In this document: positions 36,230-43,704 of the stretch, piece by piece
How positions within the stretch are numbered: the stretch's first letter is position 1
Layout of the letters: each line of letters begins with the position of its first letter
Assembly: GCA_024401365.1 (NCBI GenBank)
Contig: JAKSLE010000006.1
Coordinates: forward strand, 1-64,000
Length of the DNA: 64,000 nt
DNA from: Bacteroidales bacterium
GTDB taxonomy: Bacteria; Bacteroidota; Bacteroidia; Bacteroidales; Marinilabiliaceae
Direction: 5' to 3'
The notes under the pieces: generated by a model
Told to the model about the DNA's origin: nothing
The model's input: the letters and a program-made list of their open reading frames with translations, nothing else
Database searches by the model: none
Program-made: the position numbers and the translations under genes

Positions 36230-37294
36230 ATGAATAAATTCGTTTGCGAAACATGCGGAAGTTCCAACTTGCTGAAGCAAGATGGATTATATATGTGCGA
36301 ATATTGCCGCACTAAATATACTGTCGAGGAGGTAAAGAAACTATTCGTTGAGGTTGCCATTAATCACGACGAAGAGGTAAAGGAACTGTACACCGCAGCT
36401 AGCAGGGAATTAGAAACCCGCAATTGGGAGGCTGCCCACGAAACATTCAAACATATTCTCTCTCTTTGCCCTAACGATTGGGAGGCTATATTTTACAGCG
36501 AAATAACAAAAACATTGAGGGATGGCAGAGAGTCTTTCCCCCACAATGTCGTTCCTTTATGTAAAGCTATCAACGAAGCTCTGCATATAATACAAAAAGA
36601 AACAGACGATAATGATCAAGATGACAATATAGCTACTATAACTAAGTTGGTTATAGACCTTAGCGATATATATTTCATCGATACAAAGAAAACCGAAAAG
36701 CTCCTTACATTCGATAGTGCAGATACTATACAATACCGTAACCTAATCTACACATCTTGTATGGATTTATGCTATTATTATGGAGATATCCTTCATGGCT
36801 ATTTTGGCGATAGATATAAGAATACTATTGTCCAGGCTTGGAAACAGGGTGTTACCATTCAGAATAACAGCAATATAAAAAAATGCCAATTTGGAACAGC
36901 TTCTGAATACGAGGCTAAGATACAGAAATATGAACCAAACTGGTCTTTTGAGGAAAATGGCAAGAAAGAGGTTAAGAAAAACGACAATGTGGCAACTATT
37001 TTGACAATTCTGGGCTCCATTGCTGTTATCTATTGTTTTAGCGAATTCCCTATTACATACGCTCTTGTAGCTACCGTGTTCATTTTAGTTATTTTGACCC
37101 TTGTTTTCAGTTATCTGTCAGCCATTATTAATGCCGTCGCCATTTTCGTTATACTTATATCTTTAATCAAACTTCCCTCTAGCACCTGTCTCCCAGTCAT
37201 TCTATTAACTTCTGTCACTTGGTACTTCATACACAAATACCTGAAGAAAAAAGAAAAAGAATGTGCAGTTGATATCGAACAACTCCAAAAATAA
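36230..37294 (+). CDS. Zinc-ribbon, TPR-like, membrane protein of unknown function
   Basis: I do not recognise a named family. The N-terminus is a zinc ribbon with two CxxC pairs (CETCGSSNLL and CEYCRTKYTV, residues 5-25). Residues about 30-240 are helical and contain a TPR-like unit (AASRELETRNWEAAHETFKHILSLCPNDWE). From about 255 to 340 there are three or four membrane helices, and the chain ends in a charged tail. Zinc ribbon plus helical repeats plus membrane anchor is a layout seen in poorly characterised accessory proteins. Its stop is only seven bases before an open phage fragment, and it sits in the accessory island, but nothing here proves a defence role. Confidence 0.72.
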   Translation: MNKFVCETCGSSNLLKQDGLYMCEYCRTKYTVEEVKKLFVEVAINHDEEVKELYTAASRELETRNWEAAHETFKHILSLCPNDWEAIFYSEITKTLRDGRESFPHNVVPLCKAINEALHIIQKETDDNDQDDNIATITKLVIDLSDIYFIDTKKTEKLLTFDSADTIQYRNLIYTSCMDLCYYYGDILHGYFGDRYKNTIVQAWKQGVTIQNNSNIKKCQFGTASEYEAKIQKYEPNWSFEENGKKEVKKNDNVATILTILGSIAVIYCFSEFPITYALVATVFILVILTLVFSYLSAIINAVAIFVILISLIKLPSSTCLPVILLTSVTWYFIHKYLKKKEKECAVDIEQLQK

Positions 37295-37301
37295 ACCCTG
37301 A

Positions 37302-38287
37302 CGTAGGAACCGAGCATGGCTACAGACCGAATACTCCACTGCCGTACGCCGCGCTCACGATGCCGCCGACTGGCAACAGTTCGAGGCAGAGAAGGACGTA
37401 TTGCCTAATCTTCGTTGGATGCCGTCTACTTCGGCAAAGCCAGGACAAGACCACATGGAGTTCTGGGGAACAGTATTGCCAGTAGATGATCCTTTCTGGA
37501 AGGAACACCGCCCAGGCGACCGATGGAACTGCAAGTGCTCACTCTCTTCTACCGACGACGAGCCCACCAGCAGACCCACCGCCAAAGAGAGCACCCCGCA
37601 ACCCGGACTGCGCACCAAGCCTGCCGATGCCGAACTCTTCTCCCAAGATCACCCATACTACGCCGACTCCTGCACCTCATGCCCATTCAAGGGGAGCAAA
37701 CTCATGGCACTCCTCCACGACCTCAGCGGAAAGAGGGACTGCAACAGCTGTGGTGGGGTGAACAAGAAGCTGGAGAACAAGGAGCTAATCCAAGAACGAG
37801 AGAAAATGTTCCGTAAACTTCAAAAGGACCCAAACTATAAATCCGTGGAATTTAATCATGAGAATGGAGGCTTGAAAGCATCCCATATAGAACATAACTT
37901 CAATTCTGATGGTGCGAAGTATGAAACTATGGCACAAAATGCGGGCTTCAACAGTGGGCATGCTGTAATTTTAGAAAAAGAAGTACACTCGGTCTATAAA
38001 AAAAGAAACTGCGAAGGCACATGGGATTCTTTGTCTTTTGAGGTTGCCGGCAAACTGACTGCCTCACAGAATAACATAAGAGAGGGCCTGAAGCATTGTG
38101 CAAAAAACCTAATTGTAAAGTTGCCGTTCTAGTCTTTCCCAATAACAATTTCGACTTGGAAACTTTCTACAAAGGTCTAGGTGCCTACAACGGTTTGAGA
38201 GATGATCCTAATCAGTGGGCACATTTCGACAAAATAATCTGTATTCAAAATGAGACTATTGTATATGAAAAAAGCCATCAATTATGA
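37302..38287 (+). pseudogene. 5'-truncated Mu gpF-like phage head protein with C-terminal nuclease-like toxin domain, split by a -1 frameshift
   Basis: The frame is open from 37302 after a TGA at 37299. The first part (AWLQTEYSTAVRRAHDAA, FWGTVLPVDDPFWKEHRPGD, WNCKCSL) is the end of a Mu gpF/SPP1 gp7-type minor head protein, lacking most of its N-terminal region. It continues into a domain that resembles BECR-fold/CdiA-CT tRNase toxins fused to phage head proteins: GGLKASHIEHNF, GHAVILEKEVHSVY, NCEGTWDSLSFEVAG, NNIREGLKHCA. The frame ends at 38132, but the -1 frame carries the missing end (KPNCKVAVLVFPNNNFD to IICIQNETIVYEKSHQL, stop at 38285-38287). The shift falls exactly on A AAA AAC at 38102-38108. 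Either one A was lost from a run of seven, or the site is a -1 slip signal. The toxin-family name is an inference. Confidence 0.75.
38102..38108 (+). other. A AAA AAC slippery heptamer at the frameshift
   Basis: In the zero frame the codons are GCA AAA AAC, so the heptamer A AAA AAC has the X XXY YYZ phase of a -1 slip site. A -1 shift here joins the two halves of the toxin domain with no missing residue. I see no strong hairpin 5-9 bases downstream, which weakens the programmed-shift reading. Confidence 0.6.
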
Positions 38288-38415
38288 TGGCCTGGAGCGA
38301 CACGCCCACGAAAACCGGTTGCACCTATCGCACCGCAAATATACAACTAAAAGCCTTAAATGCAATAGATATTTGCAAAAAACGTTGCTTATAAGGCAGA
38401 ATACAATAACAAAGA

Positions 38416-38449
38416 ACGGGCATTCTGTCATTTAACACCATATGCCCGT
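38416..38449 (-). terminator. Terminator hairpin after the AbiF gene
   Basis: An eight-pair perfect stem (38416-38423 with 38442-38449, ACGGGCAT/ATGCCCGT) lies eight bases beyond the abiF stop. A weak T-rich stretch (TTCTTTGTTATTG) follows on the minus strand. Confidence 0.55.
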
Positions 38450-38456
38450 CCTCTTA

Positions 38457-39362
38457 TTATAGTTTTTCTTCCAGCCAAGGAACATTATTCAAATAACCAA
38501 CAATATCCATTATGTCTTCTTTCCTGTGCTTATTCATAAGATGTTTTACTTCTTTAGAAAATTCCACTCCCTTGGCTCCTGACTGATAAAACAGAAAATA
38601 CTGAATTACCAGTAAAACTCCATTCATATTCGACCACAAGGTTCCCTGGTCTCCCTTTAATATTTTTTTAAACTTGCCTGCACGAAGAGACTTATAAAGC
38701 TTCAAGTCGAACAAAGGATGCCCATGTGCACAAATATTTCTTATCTGACGAATGATTTCAATATAGTTAGAGAAAGTTTGCTCGTCAGTCAATCCATAAA
38801 AGGCGTACAGTTCTTTCTTCGTCGTTGTGTCTTTCAGGTTGTCAATCAACCTAATCATGTCTCCAAATGATATATATTCCAAAGACTTCCATGATGGAGC
38901 GTATTGGTCTTCGGGGTGCTTTGCATGGTGCCTAGCTATCACATCATTGTGCTTGATTTCTTCATGATATTTCTTTTGGAATGAACTTATGAAAGGAGCC
39001 ATCACAATATCTCCATCCGCAAACCAAAAGGGATTGTCCTTGTGCTTGTTCGACACGTGGTAAATAACTTTTGTTCTCAGATTGACCTCGATGTCATGTA
39101 GGTAGGCTGACAACAAGTGTCTCAACTTTTTATCAAATTCATATAGTCTCACACACTTGTCAAACGAAGTTCCATCTTTGAATATGTGGTTTCTTTCGTC
39201 CTTCTTCGGATATGATTTCTCCAAAGGAAACCAATAGAATCCTAGTCTATAATAGCCCACATCCAACAAGATCTCTCTTGCACGTGTTTCATCACCTATA
39301 GACATCCCACGAGATTTCAATTTGTCGAGTTGTTCGTTTATATTTGTCGCCGTTTTCATCAT
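38457..39362 (-). CDS. AbiF/AbiD-like Abi_2 family HEPN protein
   Basis: Abortive-infection family protein (Abi_2), 301 residues. Diagnostic segments are LDVGYYRLGFYWFPLE (residues about 28-43), YEFDKKLRHLLSAYLHDIEVNLRTKVIYH, SWKSLEYISFGDMIRLIDNL and the HEPN RNase motif RNICAHGHPLFD (Arg-x4-His, about residue 207). HEPN domains of this group cut RNA, and the family is related to the ancestry of Cas13. In described abiF loci a structured RNA lies next to the gene and acts as antitoxin; here a promoter-hairpin-terminator unit lies just upstream on the same strand. That points to an RNA-protein toxin-antitoxin/phage-defence locus. It is in the island with HipBA and phage remnants. Confidence 0.87.
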   Translation of the reverse strand: MMKTATNINEQLDKLKSRGMSIGDETRAREILLDVGYYRLGFYWFPLEKSYPKKDERNHIFKDGTSFDKCVRLYEFDKKLRHLLSAYLHDIEVNLRTKVIYHVSNKHKDNPFWFADGDIVMAPFISSFQKKYHEEIKHNDVIARHHAKHPEDQYAPSWKSLEYISFGDMIRLIDNLKDTTTKKELYAFYGLTDEQTFSNYIEIIRQIRNICAHGHPLFDLKLYKSLRAGKFKKILKGDQGTLWSNMNGVLLVIQYFLFYQSGAKGVEFSKEVKHLMNKHRKEDIMDIVGYLNNVPWLEEKL

Positions 39363-39372
39363 TTTAATATAT

Positions 39373-39410
39373 AAAAACAGGAGGATACCACACGAGTACC
39401 CTCCCTTTTT
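39373..39410 (-). terminator. Terminator between the putative abiF RNA and abiF
   Basis: On the minus strand a nine-pair stem (39404-39396 with 39388-39380, one G-T pair) with loop TCGTGTG is preceded by a run of A and followed by TGTTTTTATA. It ends 11 bases before the abiF ATG, so abiF would be expressed only by read-through or by another start. Confidence 0.78.
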
Positions 39411-39465
39411 TCCGTTTTAAAGTGCCCATACGCCTTGGTTAAACGTACATGCACTAACTAAAGTC
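39373..39465 (-). ncRNA. Putative abiF-type structured RNA (about 90 nt)
   Basis: A transcript predicted from the promoter at 39501-39470 would start near 39465 and end at the terminator at 39373. It holds a 12-position stem, AGTGCATGTACG (39455-39444) with CGTATGGGCACT (39432-39421), with one A-G mismatch, two G-T pairs and an 11-base loop, then an A-rich linker and the terminator hairpin. There is no open frame of useful length. abiF RNA is a described structured RNA class beside abiF genes; I cannot match its consensus without a covariance search, so the family name is inferred from position and form. Confidence 0.6.
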
Positions 39466-39469
39466 AATG

Positions 39470-39501
39470 CAAATTTACACCTAAATATGCAACAATGCAA
39501 C
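39470..39501 (-). promoter_or_regulatory. Promoter of the putative abiF RNA
   Basis: On the minus strand TTG (39500-39498) and TAAATTTG (39477-39470) are 20 bases apart. The -7 box matches TAnnTTTG exactly. It points at the hairpin RNA and then abiF. Confidence 0.65.
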
Positions 39502-39560
39502 TCTTTTCGTTTTTTTTCTATAAAAATCGTTTTGCATCATACTCAACCACACACATAAAC

Positions 39561-39597
39561 ACGGCGACAGCCTCCACCCTCGGAGCCCTGTCGCCGT
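39561..39597. repeat. Strong GC-rich inverted repeat
   Basis: ACGGCGACAG (39561-39570) and CTGTCGCCGT (39588-39597) are a perfect ten-base inverted repeat; CTCC and GGAG inside it can extend the stem. It lies 35 bases past the stop of the minus-strand stub at 39633 and could be its old terminator, though it has no good T-tract. Confidence 0.6.
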
Positions 39598-39632
39598 TCT
39601 CATCTCTGTCCGACCGCTATCTGACCGCTGCC

Positions 39633-39779
39633 TTACGACAACTCCTTCCAGATGCGGGCAAACACATACCCTCGCAGAGTACTACACTTGCTCTGGTTCT
39701 TGAAGTCAGCCTCTAGAGCCTTATACTCCGCACCGTTCTTGTTGCGCATCAACTCCGCTACCCACCGCGTCACCAAAAC
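39633..39779 (-). pseudogene. C-terminal stub of a truncated, possibly phage-derived ORF
   Basis: An in-frame, clearly coding-like stretch of about 48 codons reads VTRWVAELMRNKNGAEYKAL, then DFKNQSKCSTLRGYVFARIW and KELS before a TAA at 39635-39633. Upstream the frame soon reaches a stop without an ATG, and the DNA turns abruptly AT-rich at about 39780, so the 5' part is missing. The GC content is like the Mu-like fragment at 37.3 kb, which suggests the same prophage. The family is not recognised. Confidence 0.5.
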
Positions 39780-39795
39780 ATTTTTAATTATGCTG

Positions 39796-39822
39796 TATTT
39801 TCAAACAAAAACAGTATATTTG
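39796..39822 (+). promoter_or_regulatory. Promoter of hipBA
   Basis: TATATTTG (39815-39822) is an exact TAnnTTTG box, with a T-rich TATTTTC (39796-39802) as a possible -33 region. The hipB ATG is 43 bases downstream, leaving room for an autoregulatory operator. The box lies just at the break between the gene stub and AT-rich DNA. Confidence 0.55.
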
Positions 39823-39865
39823 TAACTGACAACATTTTATCTATAACAACCAACATAGCGTATAT

Positions 39866-40195
39866 ATGAATAATATATTATCACTTTTAGACAACTATAC
39901 GCTTGATAATGCCGACGACATTGCCAAAGCTTTGGCACTCGACTTTCGTAAGCGTCGCATCGAAAAGAACCTGACTCGCGAACAAATTTCAGAAAGATCT
40001 GGCGTCGCCGTCGCTAATATCGTTAGATTCGAGCAGAAAGGTCTCATTTCTCTGAAAAACCTCATTGGCATTGCCATGTCTATGGAATACACTTCCGAGG
40101 TGAAAAATATTTTCGCAGAGCCAAAGTTCTCTACCTTGGAGGAACTGACTCAGATCCGAAAAAACACTGGTAAAACAAGAGCACATAAACAATGA
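39866..40195 (+). CDS. hipB: HipB-like helix-turn-helix antitoxin
   Basis: XRE-type DNA-binding protein, 109 residues. The helix-turn-helix lies at residues about 28-60 (LDFRKRRIEKNLTREQISER, SGVAVANIVRFEQKGLIS). In HipBA modules this protein represses its operon and neutralises the kinase. An extended N-terminus of about 25 residues and a basic C-terminal tail (RKNTGKTRAHKQ) flank the domain. The HipA gene follows after 26 bases, which identifies the pair. Confidence 0.85.
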   Translation: MNNILSLLDNYTLDNADDIAKALALDFRKRRIEKNLTREQISERSGVAVANIVRFEQKGLISLKNLIGIAMSMEYTSEVKNIFAEPKFSTLEELTQIRKNTGKTRAHKQ

Positions 40196-40221
40196 ACTAT
40201 TGCCTATAATTTTTCTCTATT

Positions 40222-41367
40222 ATGAACAAATTAGACACTCTCATAGTTAAATACCATGACATAGTCGTAGGTGTACTATCGCTGACTCCCGATGACAAAC
40301 AACTGGTTTTCGAGTATGATTCTCATTGGCTTGCTGAAGGATTCAGCATTTCACCATTGGAACTTCCGTTGAAAAATGGATTGTTCATCGCCAAGCCGAC
40401 TCCTTTATATGGCAACTTCGGTATATTCGAGGATAGCCTTCCCGACGGTTATGGTCGATATCTCCTTCACAAAGCCTTGATGCGTGAGGGAATTGACGAT
40501 AAGAATCTCTCTGTCATCGAGCGACTCAACTTTGTAGGCAACAACGGAATGGGTGCCCTGACATACGAACCTACAAACAAAATTACAACTAAATCTTTCA
40601 TATCTACAAATGATGTGATTACAGACTTCGATGTGCTCCAGGACAAAGCATTGGAAGTCCTCCAAGAACAACAGGATACCGATGCCGGACTTCTTCTATA
40701 TAATAGCGGAAATAGTGGCGGATGCCGACCAAAAGCTGTATTCTCTGATGCAGATGGACATTGGCTCGTAAAGTTCCGTCATACATACGACCCTAAAAAT
40801 ATGGGACAGCAGGAGTATCACTACAATGAAATTGCTCGTAAGTGTGGCATCGATGTACCCGATTTCAAACTGATTAATGGCAAATACTTTACTACCAAAC
40901 GATTTGATATTACCAATGACGGCGAACGAATACACACAGCAACAGCTGGCGGCTTGCTCTGCATTTCTCTGTCTCAGCCAGTGCTCGACTACAGCAACCT
41001 ACTAGCCCTGACTGGTTTCATTACTCAAAAAACTAAATATGTCGAGGAGATGTACCGACGCATGGTTTTCAATTACCTGACAGACAATAAGGACGACCAC
41101 TGCAAAAACTTCAGTTTCCTGGTCCGAAAAGATTCTAACGGCAAGTTCGTATGGCACCTCGCACCCGCTTACGACCTTACTTTCTGCTCAGAAGGCTACA
41201 ATGGACAGCACGCAACATCCGTCAATTCAACCGGCTACCCCACTCTTCGAGATTTCATAACTGTAGGAACCAATATAAAGATGAGCGAAAAACGCTGCAT
41301 CGAAATATTCGACGAAGTCTATCAAAATTGCGGAGACATTCTCCTCAACAATATTACAAACAAATAA
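40222..41367 (+). CDS. hipA: HipA-family serine/threonine kinase toxin
   Basis: Toxin of a type II toxin-antitoxin module; the best-known HipA phosphorylates glutamyl-tRNA synthetase and causes persistence. At 381 residues it is a single-chain form shorter than E. coli HipA. The N-terminal subdomain (GVLSLTPDDKQLVFEYD, LPLKNGLF) is followed by the Gly/Ser loop SGNSGGCRPKA (about residue 162, with candidate autophosphorylated Ser), the catalytic loop TDNKDDHCKNFSFL (Asp and Asn, about 287) and the metal-binding APAYDLTF (about 316). All kinase residues are kept, so it should be active. It ends at a hairpin shared with the gene facing it. Confidence 0.88.
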   Translation: MNKLDTLIVKYHDIVVGVLSLTPDDKQLVFEYDSHWLAEGFSISPLELPLKNGLFIAKPTPLYGNFGIFEDSLPDGYGRYLLHKALMREGIDDKNLSVIERLNFVGNNGMGALTYEPTNKITTKSFISTNDVITDFDVLQDKALEVLQEQQDTDAGLLLYNSGNSGGCRPKAVFSDADGHWLVKFRHTYDPKNMGQQEYHYNEIARKCGIDVPDFKLINGKYFTTKRFDITNDGERIHTATAGGLLCISLSQPVLDYSNLLALTGFITQKTKYVEEMYRRMVFNYLTDNKDDHCKNFSFLVRKDSNGKFVWHLAPAYDLTFCSEGYNGQHATSVNSTGYPTLRDFITVGTNIKMSEKRCIEIFDEVYQNCGDILLNNITNK

Positions 41368-41387
41368 TCCCCCCCACAAAACAAAAA

Positions 41388-41409
41388 AGGGCCCAGTACC
41401 CTGAGCCCT
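41388..41409. terminator. Bidirectional terminator hairpin after hipA
   Basis: AGGGC (41388-41392) pairs with GCCCT (41405-41409) and CAG with CTG inside, with one C-A mismatch and loop TACC. A-runs on the left and ACCTTAAAAT on the right let it work in both directions between two converging genes. Confidence 0.6.
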
Positions 41410-41437
41410 AAAATATCCCTATATCAAAAATATTCTA

Positions 41438-42844
41438 TTAGCGAACAACTACCTTCGTAGTCTTACTTCCCTTTACAATATATACTCCCTTACTCAACAT
41501 ACCATTGAGCGCAGTTACATCAGTACCCATAAGGTTGTATATACGTACATCTTCTGTAGCTATAATCTTGCGACCACTTACATATACTCTGCTGTCTGAT
41601 TCCAAGTCAGCAATGCCTGTATATGTTTCCTTTTTCCCATTGATAGAAACGGTAGTATTGCTGAGGTTAAGATACTTATATCCTAAACATGGGATATAGT
41701 TCTTGTCTTCCTCACCTTTGATATCTACCTTACCAGTGAAGTTGCAATTGCTGATCCTGTTATAGTCTCCCATTATCAATACGTATACATCATCATTTTC
41801 GCCTTCTTTTGTATCACAGCGTCCGTCAGAGATTGTGAGTGTGATATCAAAATTTTCAATAGTCAGATTCTTGACAGTCTGGTTATCGTAGCTAGAATCG
41901 TGATAATCACTCGCAAGAGGGTAATTGCCCTTGAAGTTTGATATTGTATGACCGTGACCATCTATGGTCACTCCTACATACTGAAAGAACGGCAGCAAAG
42001 CGTATGTTGGTGTCACGCCAGAATAATCTATATCGCTCTCAATGCTGATTATGTTGCTCTCCATATAATACGATTTAAAATCTTTCCACACTTTATCTAA
42101 GTCACTAACCTCAGTTATAACATACTTGTTACAATTCGGACAAAAACATGTACCTTCATAAAGTTTGTGGTCGAGAAGCTTGACGCGAAAATCATTTAAG
42201 TTGAACGAACTTACATAAGGGTCAAATGCATATTTCAAAAATTCATTTTCATCACAATCGCTTCTAGTCCATTCCCCATTTATATATTGCTCAATAATCC
42301 AACAGGGATACTCTGAGGTATATAAAGCGTCAAATCCATTGGTGAAGTCAAATTGATACTGTTCTTCCCCCTCTTCATTGACTACCTTTATGGTTGTCTT
42401 GCCAAGATATTCATATATTGCACCAAATCCTTTGATATCTGATGTATGACCAATAAGCTCTGGTGTGATTACGTCACTGGTTTTTGTTGTTGTTTTGTCT
42501 TGCCACTTCCCCGATACACATTCACGCCAAAGATACCAACCCTCTTCGTCATCTTCTCCGACAACTGCAGGTTCTACTCTTCTGTACTTTTCTGCGTCTG
42601 GTTCATTAAGTGAAAATTTGTCTAAGATATCCCTTACCGTTGTCTCACCATAAGTAACAGTGATTGTTTTTACACCTCTGTTAAAATCAGCATAAGTAAA
42701 CTCCTTGTCACCAACTTTCACTGCAACTAGAACATCACTATAGATAAGAAATCCATCACTAGTCGGAGCTTCTTCCGCGTGAGCCGTCACTGGAATGCAC
42801 ATAGATAGTACACCAATGATTACAAAAAATAAATGTTTAAGCAT
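41438..42844 (-). CDS. Secreted protein with type IX-like C-terminal sorting tail
   Basis: A signal peptide (cut after VTAHA) leads to a beta-rich secreted protein. The middle has a beta-helix-like series (ITVDGHGHTISNF-type strands: VTIDGHGHTISNFKGN, VKNLTIENFDITLTIS, NRISNCNFTGKVDI), common in surface proteins that bind glycans or matrix. A CFCPNC motif near residue 230 could hold a metal or disulfide. The last 75 residues match type A sorting-domain style: IYNLMGTDVTALNGMLSKGV, then YIVKGSKTTKVVVR. That tail usually directs type IX secretion, but gut Bacteroidales without that system also carry look-alikes, and no Por/Gld gene lies here. The binding target is unknown. Confidence 0.7.
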   Translation of the reverse strand: MLKHLFFVIIGVLSMCIPVTAHAEEAPTSDGFLIYSDVLVAVKVGDKEFTYADFNRGVKTITVTYGETTVRDILDKFSLNEPDAEKYRRVEPAVVGEDDEEGWYLWRECVSGKWQDKTTTKTSDVITPELIGHTSDIKGFGAIYEYLGKTTIKVVNEEGEEQYQFDFTNGFDALYTSEYPCWIIEQYINGEWTRSDCDENEFLKYAFDPYVSSFNLNDFRVKLLDHKLYEGTCFCPNCNKYVITEVSDLDKVWKDFKSYYMESNIISIESDIDYSGVTPTYALLPFFQYVGVTIDGHGHTISNFKGNYPLASDYHDSSYDNQTVKNLTIENFDITLTISDGRCDTKEGENDDVYVLIMGDYNRISNCNFTGKVDIKGEEDKNYIPCLGYKYLNLSNTTVSINGKKETYTGIADLESDSRVYVSGRKIIATEDVRIYNLMGTDVTALNGMLSKGVYIVKGSKTTKVVVR

Positions 42845-43005
42845 GTTATTGATTATTTGATATTGTCTGTTTATTTAAGAAATGCATGAATCAACTAGTA
42901 GTTTTTGTTTTGTTGCCAGTAGCTCATTTCTCGTGTAGTCTTTAATGTTCATTGTTCATTATTTCAACGACGCAAAGTTAACCACTATTCTGCCTCGTTG
43001 TTCAC

Positions 43006-43704
43006 TCAAGCAGAAAAAAATATCTCTTTTATGTGACGCCATCCGTCAGGTATCGTCCTCAAATGTGGTTTTTGCCCCTCGGGTCTGAAATCTCGCCTTA
43101 GCGTGATAGGTACCTGCCCTATGACGGTGTTCTTCTTCACTGCCTTGCCTATCATCTCTGTCGCAAATTCCATACCGTCTGCATCACATTCTTGACTTAT
43201 TGACGTCCAGGCCGACTTAGAGATAGCTCTCAGCCCACAGTGAAAATCTCTTACGTCTGTATTGTATCTGATTCTTCCTAACGCCGACAGTATGGGCACT
43301 CCTATATATCTGTGCGTCCAGGGCATGGCTCCCTTTTCTATTCTCCCCCCAAATCGGTCTCCTATTACCATCCCATACCCCTTCTCTTCTATCATTTTTA
43401 CCATCTCATCGGCCTCCCTGAAGTCATAACTCCCATCTGCATCTGCCATTACTATCACTTCTCCCTCGGCAGCCGACAGTCCCCCACGTAACGCCGCACC
43501 ATAGCCTTTATGCGCTACGTCTTCTACCCTGGCTCCATTCTTTTCTGCTGTCTCTCTGGAGCCGTCTCTGCTGCCATTGTCTGCTACTATTATCTCATAC
43601 TCTGTCCTGTCATATAGCTTACTGGCCATTTCATGGGCTTCTGAGATGACTCTGGGCAACGTGCTCGCTTCGTTTAGACAGGGTATGACAATGGTTAACT
43701 TCAT
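43006..43704 (-). CDS. Family 2 glycosyltransferase (polyprenyl-phosphate type)
   Basis: Cytoplasmic GT-A glycosyltransferase of 232 residues resembling dolichol-phosphate mannose synthases without membrane helices. Motifs: LTIVIPCLNEASTLPRVI, VADNGSRDGSRE (about residue 41), metal-binding MADADGSYDF (about 90) and DFHCGLRAIS (about 155). Its ATG overlaps the stop of the upstream membrane-protein gene (ATGA), so they are translationally coupled. A plausible joint job is to load a sugar on a lipid carrier and hand it to the membrane partner; this is an inference. Confidence 0.87.
   Translation of the reverse strand: MKLTIVIPCLNEASTLPRVISEAHEMASKLYDRTEYEIIVADNGSRDGSRETAEKNGARVEDVAHKGYGAALRGGLSAAEGEVIVMADADGSYDFREADEMVKMIEEKGYGMVIGDRFGGRIEKGAMPWTHRYIGVPILSALGRIRYNTDVRDFHCGLRAISKSAWTSISQECDADGMEFATEMIGKAVKKNTVIGQVPITLRRDFRPEGQKPHLRTIPDGWRHIKEIFFSA

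Noticed and set aside
38351-38397. Nested inverted repeats (GCCTTA/TAAGGC with TGCAA/TTGCA inside) considered as a phage attachment site
   Set aside because: No integrase gene, no second copy in the window and no tRNA target; the pairing is short enough to be chance.
40222-41367. HipA considered as a solitary inactive kinase remnant
   Set aside because: The Gly/Ser loop, DDHxKN and YDL motifs and the upstream hipB are all intact.
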